Shown here: positions 22,710 to 30,248 of the stretch, in pieces
How positions within the stretch are numbered: position 1 is the stretch's first letter
How the letters are laid out: the number at the start of each line of letters is the position of its first letter
NCBI GenBank assembly: GCA_023423415.1
Contig: JAFAFP010000192.1
Span: 1-30,248 of the forward strand
Direction of reading: 5' to 3'
From: Pseudomonadota bacterium
GTDB lineage: Bacteria; Pseudomonadota; Alphaproteobacteria; Rhizobiales; Xanthobacteraceae
DNA: 30,248 nt
Translations under genes and position numbers: made by a program
The notes under the pieces: model-generated
What the model was told of the DNA's origin: nothing
What the model saw: the letters and a program-made list of their open reading frames with translations, nothing else
Database searches by the model: none

Positions 22710-23339
22710 TTAGCGCCGTGGCTCCAGCGCCATTTTTACAGCGAGGCCCGCGAGCACGCTGCCCATCAGCCAGCGCTGGATATGAAGCCAGGCCGGCCGG
22801 CGTGCAAGGAACAGTGCGATCGACCCGGCCGCAATCGCGATCATCGCGTTCACCGTGACGCTGACCGCGATCTGCGTCGCGCCGAGCGCGACCGATTGCG
22901 CGAGTACGCTGCCTTGTGCCGGATCGATGAACTGCGGCAACAGCGAGAGATAAAGCATCGCGATTTTCGGGTTCAGCAGATTGGTGAGGAAGCCCATCGC
23001 GAACAATTTGCGGGGGCTGTCCGCCGGCAACTTGTGCACCTGAAACGGTGACGCGCCGCCAGGCTTCACCGCCTGCCAGGCGAGCCAGAGCAGATAGGCC
23101 GCGCCGGCAAATCGTAGCGCGTCATAGGCATAAGGCACTGCGAAGACGAGTGCCGTAATGCCGAACGCCGCGCATAGCATATAGAACACGAAGCCGAGCG
23201 CGACGCCGCCGAGCGAGATCAATCCCGCTACACGTCCCTGACTGATCGAGCGCGAAATCAGATAGATCATGTTCGGCCCGGGCGTGAGCACCATGCCGAG
23301 CGAGATCAGTGCGAAGGCGGCGAGCGTCGTCGTTGGCAT
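22710..23339 (-). CDS. LysE/RhtB-family amino-acid exporter
   Basis: This 209-residue inner-membrane protein has about six hydrophobic segments and the LysE-family opening FALISLGMVLTPGPNMIYLISRSISQGR, with the GPN motif near residue 21-23. It also has the internal FLTNLLNPKIAMLYLSLLPQF (about 117-137) characteristic of RhtB proteins. The family exports amino acids and related metabolites; the substrate cannot be told. It starts 9 bases after the GST stop, so the two genes are probably one operon. It converges on the redoxin gene, overlapping the corrected redoxin end by a few bases. Confidence 0.93.
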   Translation of the reverse strand: MPTTTLAAFALISLGMVLTPGPNMIYLISRSISQGRVAGLISLGGVALGFVFYMLCAAFGITALVFAVPYAYDALRFAGAAYLLWLAWQAVKPGGASPFQVHKLPADSPRKLFAMGFLTNLLNPKIAMLYLSLLPQFIDPAQGSVLAQSVALGATQIAVSVTVNAMIAIAAGSIALFLARRPAWLHIQRWLMGSVLAGLAVKMALEPRR

Positions 23340-23348
23340 GGGGCCGTT

Positions 23349-24056
23349 TTACCCCGGCCGCTTTGGAATCTCCAGACCACGCTGGACCGCAGGCCTCGCA
23401 AGTCCGCGCTCCAGCCAGGCCGGGACTTCCTTGAGCGTGTCGAACGCGACAAGTTCACGCGCTTCATAGAAGCCGATGAGATTGCGCACCCAGCCGAGCA
23501 TCGAGATATCGGCGATGGTGTAGTCGTCGTCCATGATCCACTGGCGCCCTTGCAGACGCGTTTCAAGAACGCCAAGCAGGCGCTTTGATTCATCGCGGTA
23601 ACGGTGCAGCGGGCGCTTGTCCTCGATTTCGCGGCCGGCGAATTTGTTGAAGAAGCCGACCTGACCGAAGATCGGGCCGATGCCGCCCATCTGGAAAAAC
23701 ACCCATTGGATGGTTTCGTAACGGCGGATTGGATCGGCCGGCACCAGCTTGCCGGTCTTGTCGGCAAGATAAAGCAGGATCGCGCCGGATTCGAACAGGG
23801 CGATCGGGCTGCCGCCCGGTCCGTTCGGATCGAGGATCGCGGGGATCTTTCCGTTCGGATTGAGCGAGAGGAATTCCGGCGTCCAGCTCTCGTTCTGTCC
23901 GATGTTGATCGTGTGCGCTTCATACGGCAGGCCGATCTCTTCCAGTGCGATCGAGACCTTCACGCCGTTCGGTGTCGGAAAGGAATAGAGCTGCAACCGG
24001 TCGAGATGCTTTGCGGGCCAGCGTTTGGTGATGGGGAAGGAGGAGAGGGAGGACAT
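23349..24056 (-). CDS. Glutathione S-transferase family protein, YfcG/YghU-like
   Basis: This 235-residue protein has a thioredoxin-like N-terminal half with LYSFPTPNGVKVSIALEEIGLPYEAH and NPNGKIPAILDP, ending in the ESGAILLYLADKTG glutathione-binding segment, and a helical C-terminal half with TIADISMLGW. The PTPNG-x-K and the long N-terminal lead (FPITKRWPAKHLDRLQLYS) match the YfcG/YghU disulfide-bond oxidoreductase group of GSTs. The ATG at 24056 is the start of the family N-terminus; GGAGG precedes it. Upstream lies a palindromic repeat element, then polA; downstream lies a LysE exporter, 9 bases away. Confidence 0.92.
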   Translation of the reverse strand: MSSLSSFPITKRWPAKHLDRLQLYSFPTPNGVKVSIALEEIGLPYEAHTINIGQNESWTPEFLSLNPNGKIPAILDPNGPGGSPIALFESGAILLYLADKTGKLVPADPIRRYETIQWVFFQMGGIGPIFGQVGFFNKFAGREIEDKRPLHRYRDESKRLLGVLETRLQGRQWIMDDDYTIADISMLGWVRNLIGFYEARELVAFDTLKEVPAWLERGLARPAVQRGLEIPKRPG

Positions 24057-24095
24057 TCCAGAGATTGCCTTTTTATGAGGTGAGGAATTGTGCTG

Positions 24096-24217
24096 GTCAT
24101 TCCGGGGCGCTCGCCAAGCCCGAAGGGTGAAGGCGAGTGAACCCGGAATCCAGAGCCGCAAGCGTCGAGTTCATAGCCCTGGATTCCGGGTCGCCGCTTT
24201 GCGGCGCCCGGAATGAC
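24096..24217. repeat. REP-like nested palindromic element
   Basis: The outer arms are GTCATTCCGGGGCGC (24096-24110) and GCGCCCGGAATGAC (24204-24217), complementary except for one extra G. The inner arms are CCCGGAATCCAG (24142-24153) and CTGGATTCCGGG (24179-24190), perfectly complementary. A small hairpin GCCGC-TTT-GCGGC lies at 24193-24205. Elements with CCCGGAATGAC and CTGGATTCCGGG are dispersed in genomes of this group. It lies in the only gap between GST and polA. Confidence 0.85.
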
Positions 24218-24225
24218 GACGAAAA

Positions 24226-27200
24226 TCAATGCGCCTCGTCCCAGTTGTCTGCGGCGCGCGCTTCGACGGACAGCGGCACATGAAGCTGCACGGCGGGGTG
24301 CGGGGCATCTTCCATGACGCGCTTCACCACAGACAATGTCTTTGCGACATCCTTGTCCGGTACTTCGAAGACGAGTTCGTCATGCACCTGCAGCAACATC
24401 TTCGCTGACAGCTTTGCTTCGAACAGCGCATCATCCATGCGCGCCATGGCTCTGCGGATGATGTCCGCCGCCGAGCCTTGCAGGCGTGCATTGATCGCGG
24501 CGCGCTCGTTGAAGGCGCGGAGCGATGGATTGGACGCCTTGATGTCCGGATAGTGACATTTGCGTCCGAACAGCGTTACGACATAGCCGTGCTCGCGACA
24601 GAAGTCGCGGGTCTCGTCCATGTAGTCACGAATGCCTGGGAAGCGCTCGAAGTATTTCTTGATGTAAGCGCCGGCTTCCTCGCGGGCGATGCCGAGCTGA
24701 TTGGCAAGACCGAAAGCGGAAATGCCGTAGATGATGCCGAAGTTGATCGCCTTGGCGCGGCGACGGATTTCGCCCGGCATGTCCTTCACCGGCACGCCGA
24801 ACATTTCCGATGCTGTCATCGCGTGAATGTCGGTGCCGTCCTTGAACGCCTGCCGCAGCGTCGGGACATTCGCGACTTCGGCCAACAGCCGCAATTCGAT
24901 CTGCGAATAGTCCGCCGAAACGAGCTTGTGACCTGGCTGCGCGATGAAGGCGCGGCGGATCTTCCGGCCGGCTTCGGTACGGATCGGAATATTCTGCAGG
25001 TTGGGCTCGGAGGACGACAGCCGGCCGGTGGTCGTCGCTGCAAGCGCGTAGCTTGTATGCACGCGGTGCGTTTTCGGATCGACATAGTTCGGCAGCGCAT
25101 CAGTATAGGTTGAGCGCAGTTTCGAGACTTGCCGCCAGTCGAGAATTTTCTGCGGCAGTTCGTGGCCCTGCTCGGCGAGGTCTTCCAGCACGGACGCAGA
25201 TGTCGACCACGCGCCGGTCTTGGTCTTGGTGCCGCCGGGCAAGCCGAGCGAGCCGAACAGCACGTCGCCGATTTGCTTCGGGCTGCCGAGGTTGAAGGCC
25301 TGACCGGCGATCTTTTGGGCTTCTTCTTCCAGTCGTGCACTCTCAGTCGCAAACTCGCCCGACAGTCGCGCGAGCGTTTGGCGGTCAATGGCAATGCCGC
25401 GTCCTTCCATGCGTCCGAGAACACTGATCAGCGGCCGTTCCAGCGTCTCATACACATTGACCATGCGATCGGTGGCAAGACGGGCTTTCAGCACGTGCCA
25501 CAGGCGCAAGGTCGCGTCGGCATCTTCGGCAGAAAACTCGGCGGCCTTCTCGATCGAAATGCAATCGAATGTGACCCTGGTCTTTCCTGACTTGGTGATC
25601 TCGTTGAAGTCGATCACGGTGTGACCGAAATAGCGATGCGTCAGCGAACTGACCGAGTGGTCGGCACGGCCGGCATCGACAACATACGACATCAGCAGGG
25701 TGTCGTCGTAAGGCGCTGTATCCACGCCGCGCTGGGCAAAGATCTGCCAATCGAATTTCAGGTTGTGGCCGATCTTGAGGACGCCGGGATCTTCGAGCAG
25801 CGGCTTGATCGCTTCAATGGCATCTTTCTCTGCGATCTGGTGTTCGGCCAATCCTGCGTCGAACAGGCCCTGTCCTTCACCGCTGTTGCGATGCGCGACC
25901 GGTACGTAGCAGGCCTCGTTCGGCGTCATCGCGAGCGAAAAACCGCAGAGCCCGGCCTGCATCGGATCGAGCGAATTGGTCTGCGTGTTGATCGAAACCT
26001 GCCCGACGTCGATGGCGCGTGTGATCCAGGCTTTCAGGCGCGCCAGGTCGCGCACGACTTCATAATTGGAGCGTTCGAACGGGATGGCCTTGAACTTGGC
26101 GATACGTGCTTCGGCGAGTGAGACCGGAGTGAAAACTTCCTGCGCAGGTGCGCCTCCTGCCGCCTTGTTCTTGTTGTTCATCCCTCCCCCTGAAAGGGGG
26201 AGAGTGGTCCGCGCAGCGGTCATGCCAGATGTGGCCCCACCCGGCACAGCTGAGACTGCACCATCCTCCGGTCGCACAGGAGGAAGCGGCGGCGCGCCAG
26301 ACACCAGCCGCGCATCCGGCTCGATCTGACTCACATCAATGTCAGCCGCTTCGGCGACGCGACGCGTCAGCGTGGTGAATTCCATCGCCTTGAGGAAGGC
26401 GATCAGATTTTTGTAGTCGGGCTCGTGGACGGCGAGATCCTCGACCGGTACATCGAGATCAACATTCTGATCCAGTGTGACGAGCCGCTTCGACAGTCGC
26501 GCCTGTTCGGCATTGTCGATCAGCGTCTGCCGCCGCTTCTCCTGCTTGATCTCGCTCGCACGCGCGAGCAGCGTTTCCAGATCGCCGTATTCGCCGATGA
26601 GCTGCGCTGCCGTCTTCACGCCGATGCCCGGGACACCGGGCACGTTGTCCGTCGAGTCGCCGATCAGCGATTGCACCTCGATGACCTTTTCCGGCGGAAC
26701 ACCGAACTTCTCGATCACTTCGGCAACGCCGATTTTCTTGTCCTTCATCGTGTCGTACATGATCACGCAGTCGGTCACGAGCTGCATCAGATCCTTGTCC
26801 GACGAGACGATGGTGGCGCTGGCGCCGACTTCGCAGGCAAGCCGCGCGTAGGTTGCGATCAGATCGTCGGCTTCATAGCCCGCCTGTTCGAGACAGGGCA
26901 GGTCGAAGGCTTTCACCGCTTCGCGGATCAATGGGAATTGCGGAATGAGATCGGCCGGCGCGTCCGGGCGGTGCGCCTTGTAGTCGGGATAGAAATCGGT
27001 GCGGAAGGTCTTTTCCGATTTGTCGAACACGACTGCGAGATGGGTAGGCCGCTCTTCCGGCTTCATGTCGCGCAAGAGCTTCCACAGCATATTGCAGAAG
27101 CCGAGCACGGCATTGACCTGCAATCCGTCCGACTTGCGGTTGAGCGGGGGCAGCGCGTGATAGGCGCGGAAGATGTAGGACGAGCCGTCGACCAGAAAGA

Positions 27201-27309
27201 CGTGATCGTCCTTCTTCAACGCACCGGCTGTGGCGGGCGCTTGTTTCGTCGTGGCGGGGTTGGCGGCAGCGGCTTTCGCCGGCGTTTTGGCTGATTTGGC
27301 TGTGGGCAT
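24226..27309 (-). CDS. polA: DNA polymerase I
   Basis: This 1027-residue protein is longer than the usual 930-980. Residues 34-320 are the 5'-nuclease domain (DHVFLVDGSSYIFRAYHALP start, GDSTDNVPGVPGIG helix-hairpin-helix). A linker of about 330-400 contains an extra segment with a palindromic repeat. The 3'-5' exonuclease domain covers about 415-600, but its first motif reads INTQTNSLDP (Asn441, Gln443) where Asp and Glu are expected; GHNLKFD and AEDAD further on are present. The polymerase domain (about 650-1027) has motif A DYSQIELRLLAE (from 800), motif B RRRAKAINFGIIYG and motif C VHDELVFEV (His976, Asp977, Glu978). It fills gaps in excision repair and Okazaki processing. The ATG at 27309 fits the family better than one at 27372. 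Confidence 0.97.
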   Translation of the reverse strand: MPTAKSAKTPAKAAAANPATTKQAPATAGALKKDDHVFLVDGSSYIFRAYHALPPLNRKSDGLQVNAVLGFCNMLWKLLRDMKPEERPTHLAVVFDKSEKTFRTDFYPDYKAHRPDAPADLIPQFPLIREAVKAFDLPCLEQAGYEADDLIATYARLACEVGASATIVSSDKDLMQLVTDCVIMYDTMKDKKIGVAEVIEKFGVPPEKVIEVQSLIGDSTDNVPGVPGIGVKTAAQLIGEYGDLETLLARASEIKQEKRRQTLIDNAEQARLSKRLVTLDQNVDLDVPVEDLAVHEPDYKNLIAFLKAMEFTTLTRRVAEAADIDVSQIEPDARLVSGAPPLPPVRPEDGAVSAVPGGATSGMTAARTTLPLSGGGMNNKNKAAGGAPAQEVFTPVSLAEARIAKFKAIPFERSNYEVVRDLARLKAWITRAIDVGQVSINTQTNSLDPMQAGLCGFSLAMTPNEACYVPVAHRNSGEGQGLFDAGLAEHQIAEKDAIEAIKPLLEDPGVLKIGHNLKFDWQIFAQRGVDTAPYDDTLLMSYVVDAGRADHSVSSLTHRYFGHTVIDFNEITKSGKTRVTFDCISIEKAAEFSAEDADATLRLWHVLKARLATDRMVNVYETLERPLISVLGRMEGRGIAIDRQTLARLSGEFATESARLEEEAQKIAGQAFNLGSPKQIGDVLFGSLGLPGGTKTKTGAWSTSASVLEDLAEQGHELPQKILDWRQVSKLRSTYTDALPNYVDPKTHRVHTSYALAATTTGRLSSSEPNLQNIPIRTEAGRKIRRAFIAQPGHKLVSADYSQIELRLLAEVANVPTLRQAFKDGTDIHAMTASEMFGVPVKDMPGEIRRRAKAINFGIIYGISAFGLANQLGIAREEAGAYIKKYFERFPGIRDYMDETRDFCREHGYVVTLFGRKCHYPDIKASNPSLRAFNERAAINARLQGSAADIIRRAMARMDDALFEAKLSAKMLLQVHDELVFEVPDKDVAKTLSVVKRVMEDAPHPAVQLHVPLSVEARAADNWDEAH
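26184..26202. repeat. Palindromic repeat inside the polA linker
   Basis: CTCCCCCT-GAA-AGGGGGAG is a perfect 8-bp stem with a 3-base loop, in frame within polA, coding for part of TLPLSGGGMNN. Hairpins of this CTCCCCC/GGGGGAG type are usual between genes in this bacterial group, so their presence in a coding region looks like an insertion that kept the frame. Confidence 0.75.
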
Positions 27310-27457
27310 GGCGGCAATGTGGGCCGTCCGGTGCGCGATGGCAACGGAGTCGGTGGATAATCGCCGTGTCATCGGGCCGTCGTCGCCAGCGGGCTATGGC
27401 TTCCGTCGATTCGCCCGGGGACGGAAGGCCGCCCGGGCTCCGTTTGTCGGGCTATGC

Positions 27458-28870
27458 ATGCGCGTCACGATGATTGGCTCTGGCTATGTCGGCCTCGTGT
27501 CCGGGGCCTGTCTGGCTGAATTTGGGCACGACGTAGTCTGCGTGGACAAGGACGTAGGCAAGATCGAGCGACTATTGCGTGGCGAAATGCCGATCTATGA
27601 GCCCGGTCTGGCCGATCTGGTCGCAAGTAATGTGCGACAGGAGCGGCTGTCCTTTACCTCCGACTTGCACGGGCCGGTGGCCGAGGCCGATGCAGTGTTC
27701 ATCGCCGTCGGCACACCGTCCCGCCGTGGCGACGGCCACGCCGATCTCACGTACGTCTACGCGGCGGCGCGCGAGGTTGTGGGAGCGCTGGATGGCTTCA
27801 CGGTCGTGGTGACGAAATCGACCGTTCCGGTTGGCACCGGCGATGAAGTCGAACGGGTGATGCGCCGCGCACGGCCCGATGCCGATTTTGCGGTGGTGTC
27901 GAATCCGGAATTCCTGCGCGAGGGCGCAGCAATCCAGGACTTCAAGCATCCTGACCGGATTGTCATCGGTACGACCGATGAGCGTGCGCGCGAGGTGATG
28001 CAGGCGGTCTATCGTCCGCTTTATCTCAATCGTGCGCCGATCATGGTGACCGAGCGCCGCACGGCCGAACTGATCAAGTACGCAGCGAATGCGTTCCTCG
28101 CCACCAAGATCACCTTCATCAACGAGATCGCCGATCTCGCCGAGAAAGTCGGCGCCAATGTGCAGGAGGTGGCGCGCGGCATCGGGCTCGATAATCGCAT
28201 CGGCAGCAAATTCCTGCATGCGGGTCCCGGCTACGGCGGTTCGTGCTTTCCGAAAGACACGGTAGCGCTGATCAAGACTGCGCAGGACTACGAGGCGCCG
28301 CTACGACTCGTCGAGACGGTGGCCGCGGTCAACGATCAGCGCAAGCGTGGCATGGCGCGCAAGGTGCTGTCGGCTGTGGGCGGAAGCCTGCGCGACAAGA
28401 CGGTGGCCGTGCTCGGTCTCACCTTCAAGCCGAATACCGACGATATGCGCGAGGCGCCGTCGATCCCGCTGATCATGGCGCTGCAGGATATGGGCGCACA
28501 CGTCCGCGCCTATGATCCCGAAGGCATGCAGCAGGCCCGCGCGGTGCTGTTCGATGTCGACTATGCCGACAACGCCTATGATTGCGCGCAGGGCGCGGAT
28601 GCGCTGGTGATTGTCACCGAATGGGAGCAGTTCCGCGCGCTCGACTTTTCAGTGCTGAAGACGGTGATGGCGTGTCCGGTGGTGGTCGATCTTCGCAATA
28701 TTTATCCACCGGAGGACGTAACCCGGCACGGTTTTGCGTATACAGGCGTCGGACGGGGCTTGCCTGCCGCCGTCGCGGAAGATCAAAAAGCCGCGGATGC
28801 CCGTATTCACGACGAAACTGCCGATCGACGACGCACTGCCTGCGCTCACCGCAGCGTTGAGCACGCATGA
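27458..28870 (+). CDS. ugd: UDP-glucose 6-dehydrogenase
   Basis: This 470-residue protein oxidises UDP-glucose to UDP-glucuronate for polysaccharide and lipid A-type precursors. The N-terminal loop is MIGSGYVGLVSGACLAEFG (about 5-23), followed by STVPVGTG, VVSNPEFLREGAAIQDF-x-x-PDR, KYAANAFLATKITFINEIA and the catalytic cysteine in GPGYGGSCFPKDT, with TFKPNTDDMREAPS in the C-terminal domain. The ATG at 27458 starts the family N-terminus (MRVTMIGSGYVG). The C-terminus extends about 35 residues past the usual end (near YTGVGRG), and this tail overlaps hrpB by 74 bases. It is divergent from polA. Confidence 0.95.
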   Translation: MRVTMIGSGYVGLVSGACLAEFGHDVVCVDKDVGKIERLLRGEMPIYEPGLADLVASNVRQERLSFTSDLHGPVAEADAVFIAVGTPSRRGDGHADLTYVYAAAREVVGALDGFTVVVTKSTVPVGTGDEVERVMRRARPDADFAVVSNPEFLREGAAIQDFKHPDRIVIGTTDERAREVMQAVYRPLYLNRAPIMVTERRTAELIKYAANAFLATKITFINEIADLAEKVGANVQEVARGIGLDNRIGSKFLHAGPGYGGSCFPKDTVALIKTAQDYEAPLRLVETVAAVNDQRKRGMARKVLSAVGGSLRDKTVAVLGLTFKPNTDDMREAPSIPLIMALQDMGAHVRAYDPEGMQQARAVLFDVDYADNAYDCAQGADALVIVTEWEQFRALDFSVLKTVMACPVVVDLRNIYPPEDVTRHGFAYTGVGRGLPAAVAEDQKAADARIHDETADRRRTACAHRSVEHA

Positions 28871-30248
28871 CGCTGCCGTTCTTGTTGCGCCGCCCGGCGC
28901 CGGCAAAACAACACGCGTGCCGCTGGTCCTGAAAGACGAGTCCTGGGCGCAGAACGGCAAGATCATCGTGCTCGAGCCACGCCGCCTTGCTGCGCGCGCC
29001 GCCGCTGACCGCATGGCGAAGACGCTGGGCGAGCAGGTCGGCGAGACCGTCGGGCTGCGGGTGCGGTTCGGTTCCAAGGTGTCGAAGGCGACGCGGATCG
29101 AGGTCGTCACCGAGGGTATCTTCACCCGGATGATCCTCGACGATCCGGAATTATCCGGCGTAGTTGCTGTTTTATTTGACGAATTTCATGAGCGGTCGCT
29201 GGATGCGGACCTCGGATTGGCGTTGGCGCGCGATGCGCAGCAGGGATTGCGCGAGGATCTGAAGATTCTCGTGATGTCGGCGACGCTCGATGGTGCCCGC
29301 GTGGCGAAACTGCTCGGCGATGCGCCCTCGATCGAAAGCGAGGGCCGCGCATTTCCCGTTGAAACTCAATACCTTGGCCGTGACGCTCGGGCGCATGTCG
29401 AGCCGCAGGTCGCCGATGCGATCATGCGGGCGCTGCGGGCCGAGCCCGGCTCGATCCTCGTTTTCCTGCCCGGTCAGGCGGAAATCCGTCGCACCGAAAT
29501 GCTCGTGAAAGAGCGGTTGCTCGGCGCAAGCACCGGCGAGAACATCGACGTCGTCGCATTGTACGGCGCACTCGATGCGCAGGTGCAGGACCGTGCCATT
29601 TCGCCGTCGCCGCCCGGCCGCCGCAAGGTCGTTCTGGCGACCTCGATCGCGGAAACCTCGCTCACCATCGAAGGCGTGCGCGTCGTCATCGACTCCGGGC
29701 TCGCGCGCGTGCCGCGGTTCGAGCCCGGCGTCGGCCTGACGCGGCTGGAGACCGTGCGGGTCTCGCGTGCGGCGGCCGATCAGCGGCGTGGCCGCGCCGG
29801 CCGCACCGAGCCCGGCGTATGCTATCGGTTGTGGAGCGAGCCGGAGACCGCTTCGCTCGAAGCCTATGCGCGTCCGGAAATCCTCAGCGCCGATCTGTCA
29901 TCCTTTGCGCTCGATCTCGCGCAATGGGGCGTGAGCGATCCGACAACGCTCGCCTTTCTCGATCCGCCGCCACAGGCCGCCTACGCCGAAGCGCGCAAGC
30001 TGCTCACCGAGCTGTCCGCATTGGAAGATGACGGCCGTATCACCGATGAAGGTCGCGCGTTGCGTGCGTTGCCGTTGCCGCCGCGTCTGGCGCGCATGGT
30101 GGTCGATGCGGCGCGCGAAGGCGCGGGCGAGCTTGCCACCAACATCGCTGTCCTCGTCACCGAGCGCGGCCTTGGCGGCAACGATGTCGATCTGACCCAT
30201 CGTGTCGATCAGTTTCGTCGTGACCGTTCGCGTCGCGCGGAAGAAGCG
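28797..30248 (+). CDS. hrpB: ATP-dependent helicase HrpB, 5' part (cut by the window end)
   Basis: The first 484 residues are seen; the family is about 820 residues, so the rest lies outside the window. Walker A is APPGAGKTT (31-39), the DEAH-type motif II is DEFH (128-131) within FDEFHERSLDADLGLAL, motif III is SAT (161-163), and motif VI is QRRGRAGRTEPGVCYRLW. FDEFHERSLDADL is the HrpB signature. HrpB is a DEAH-box RNA helicase of unclear cellular role. The ATG at 28797 gives MPVFTTKLPIDDALPALTAAL, the family opening, and lies inside the end of ugd in another frame. Confidence 0.96.
   Translation, partial: MPVFTTKLPIDDALPALTAALSTHDAAVLVAPPGAGKTTRVPLVLKDESWAQNGKIIVLEPRRLAARAAADRMAKTLGEQVGETVGLRVRFGSKVSKATRIEVVTEGIFTRMILDDPELSGVVAVLFDEFHERSLDADLGLALARDAQQGLREDLKILVMSATLDGARVAKLLGDAPSIESEGRAFPVETQYLGRDARAHVEPQVADAIMRALRAEPGSILVFLPGQAEIRRTEMLVKERLLGASTGENIDVVALYGALDAQVQDRAISPSPPGRRKVVLATSIAETSLTIEGVRVVIDSGLARVPRFEPGVGLTRLETVRVSRAAADQRRGRAGRTEPGVCYRLWSEPETASLEAYARPEILSADLSSFALDLAQWGVSDPTTLAFLDPPPQAAYAEARKLLTELSALEDDGRITDEGRALRALPLPPRLARMVVDAAREGAGELATNIAVLVTERGLGGNDVDLTHRVDQFRRDRSRRAEEA

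Noticed and set aside
26425..27294. Plus-strand open frame of 289 codons opposite polA
   Set aside because: Shadow of the 5'-nuclease domain; composition is that of antisense high-GC DNA.
27310..27372. Longer polA from the ATG at 27372
   Set aside because: It adds 21 residues without family support; the ATG at 27309 begins the usual basic Ala/Lys-rich lead.

Overview
The window reads as chromosomal DNA of an alphaproteobacterium of the order Hyphomicrobiales (Rhizobiales), most likely near Bradyrhizobium, Rhodopseudomonas, Afipia or Pseudolabrys. The basis is the high GC content and codon use, the chvI-chvG-hprK-EIIA-HPr cluster close to an ATP-dependent pckA, the short HprK without an N-terminal domain, the DUF2865 and LTXXQ-type proteins, and the palindromic repeats of the CCCGGAATGAC and GGCCGGGC types. 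No sequence search could be run, so family assignments rest on recognised motifs.

Region 1 (1-1785) is accessory-looking: an overlapping DUF4160/DUF2442 pair, then an AT-richer gene that joins a DEDDh (DnaQ-like) exonuclease to a TerB-like helical domain. Region 2 (1792-6316) has lepA, a GNAT acetyltransferase, an isolated AT-richer GIY-YIG protein, and ahcY with a strong terminator. A shared intergenic region (6317-6524) separates ahcY from an Rrf2 regulator/methyltransferase operon (6525-7666). It holds a perfect 16-bp palindrome, a 17-bp tandem duplication and an inverted repeat running into the rrf2 start codon.

Region 3 (7703-11640, minus strand) is the envelope and acid-stress two-component system ChvI/ChvG followed by the incomplete PTS branch HprK, EIIA(Man) and HPr. 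Next come a HugZ-like heme/FMN split-barrel protein, an OmpA-like peptidoglycan-binding protein and pckA, which carries a FixK/FNR-like box upstream. The co-location fits the known link between ChvG/ChvI and pckA in rhizobia and Agrobacterium.

Region 4 (15364-20789) has a large Gly/Arg-rich exported protein with two Spy/LTXXQ-like repeats, an L-2-hydroxyglutarate-dehydrogenase-like flavoprotein, a Cys-rich DUF2865 exported protein, pyrE and a nitroreductase-fold protein. Region 5 (20827-22713) is a small divergent module: a MarR regulator with a C-terminal cysteine cluster, two matching TATCGA-type operators, an exported protein with an Asp/Asn loop and HSH motif, and a CPGC redoxin that appears frameshifted at its end.

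Region 6 (22710-30248) holds LysE and GST genes (probable operon), a REP-like palindromic element, polA, ugd and the 5' part of hrpB. polA is unusual in two ways: the first acidic motif of its 3'-5' exonuclease reads NTQ instead of DTE, and a palindromic repeat lies in frame within its linker. ugd overlaps hrpB by 74 bases. I see no rRNA, tRNA, CRISPR array, transposase or phage gene. The strongest candidates for something undescribed are the MarR/exported-protein/redoxin module, the exonuclease-TerB fusion and the altered polA.
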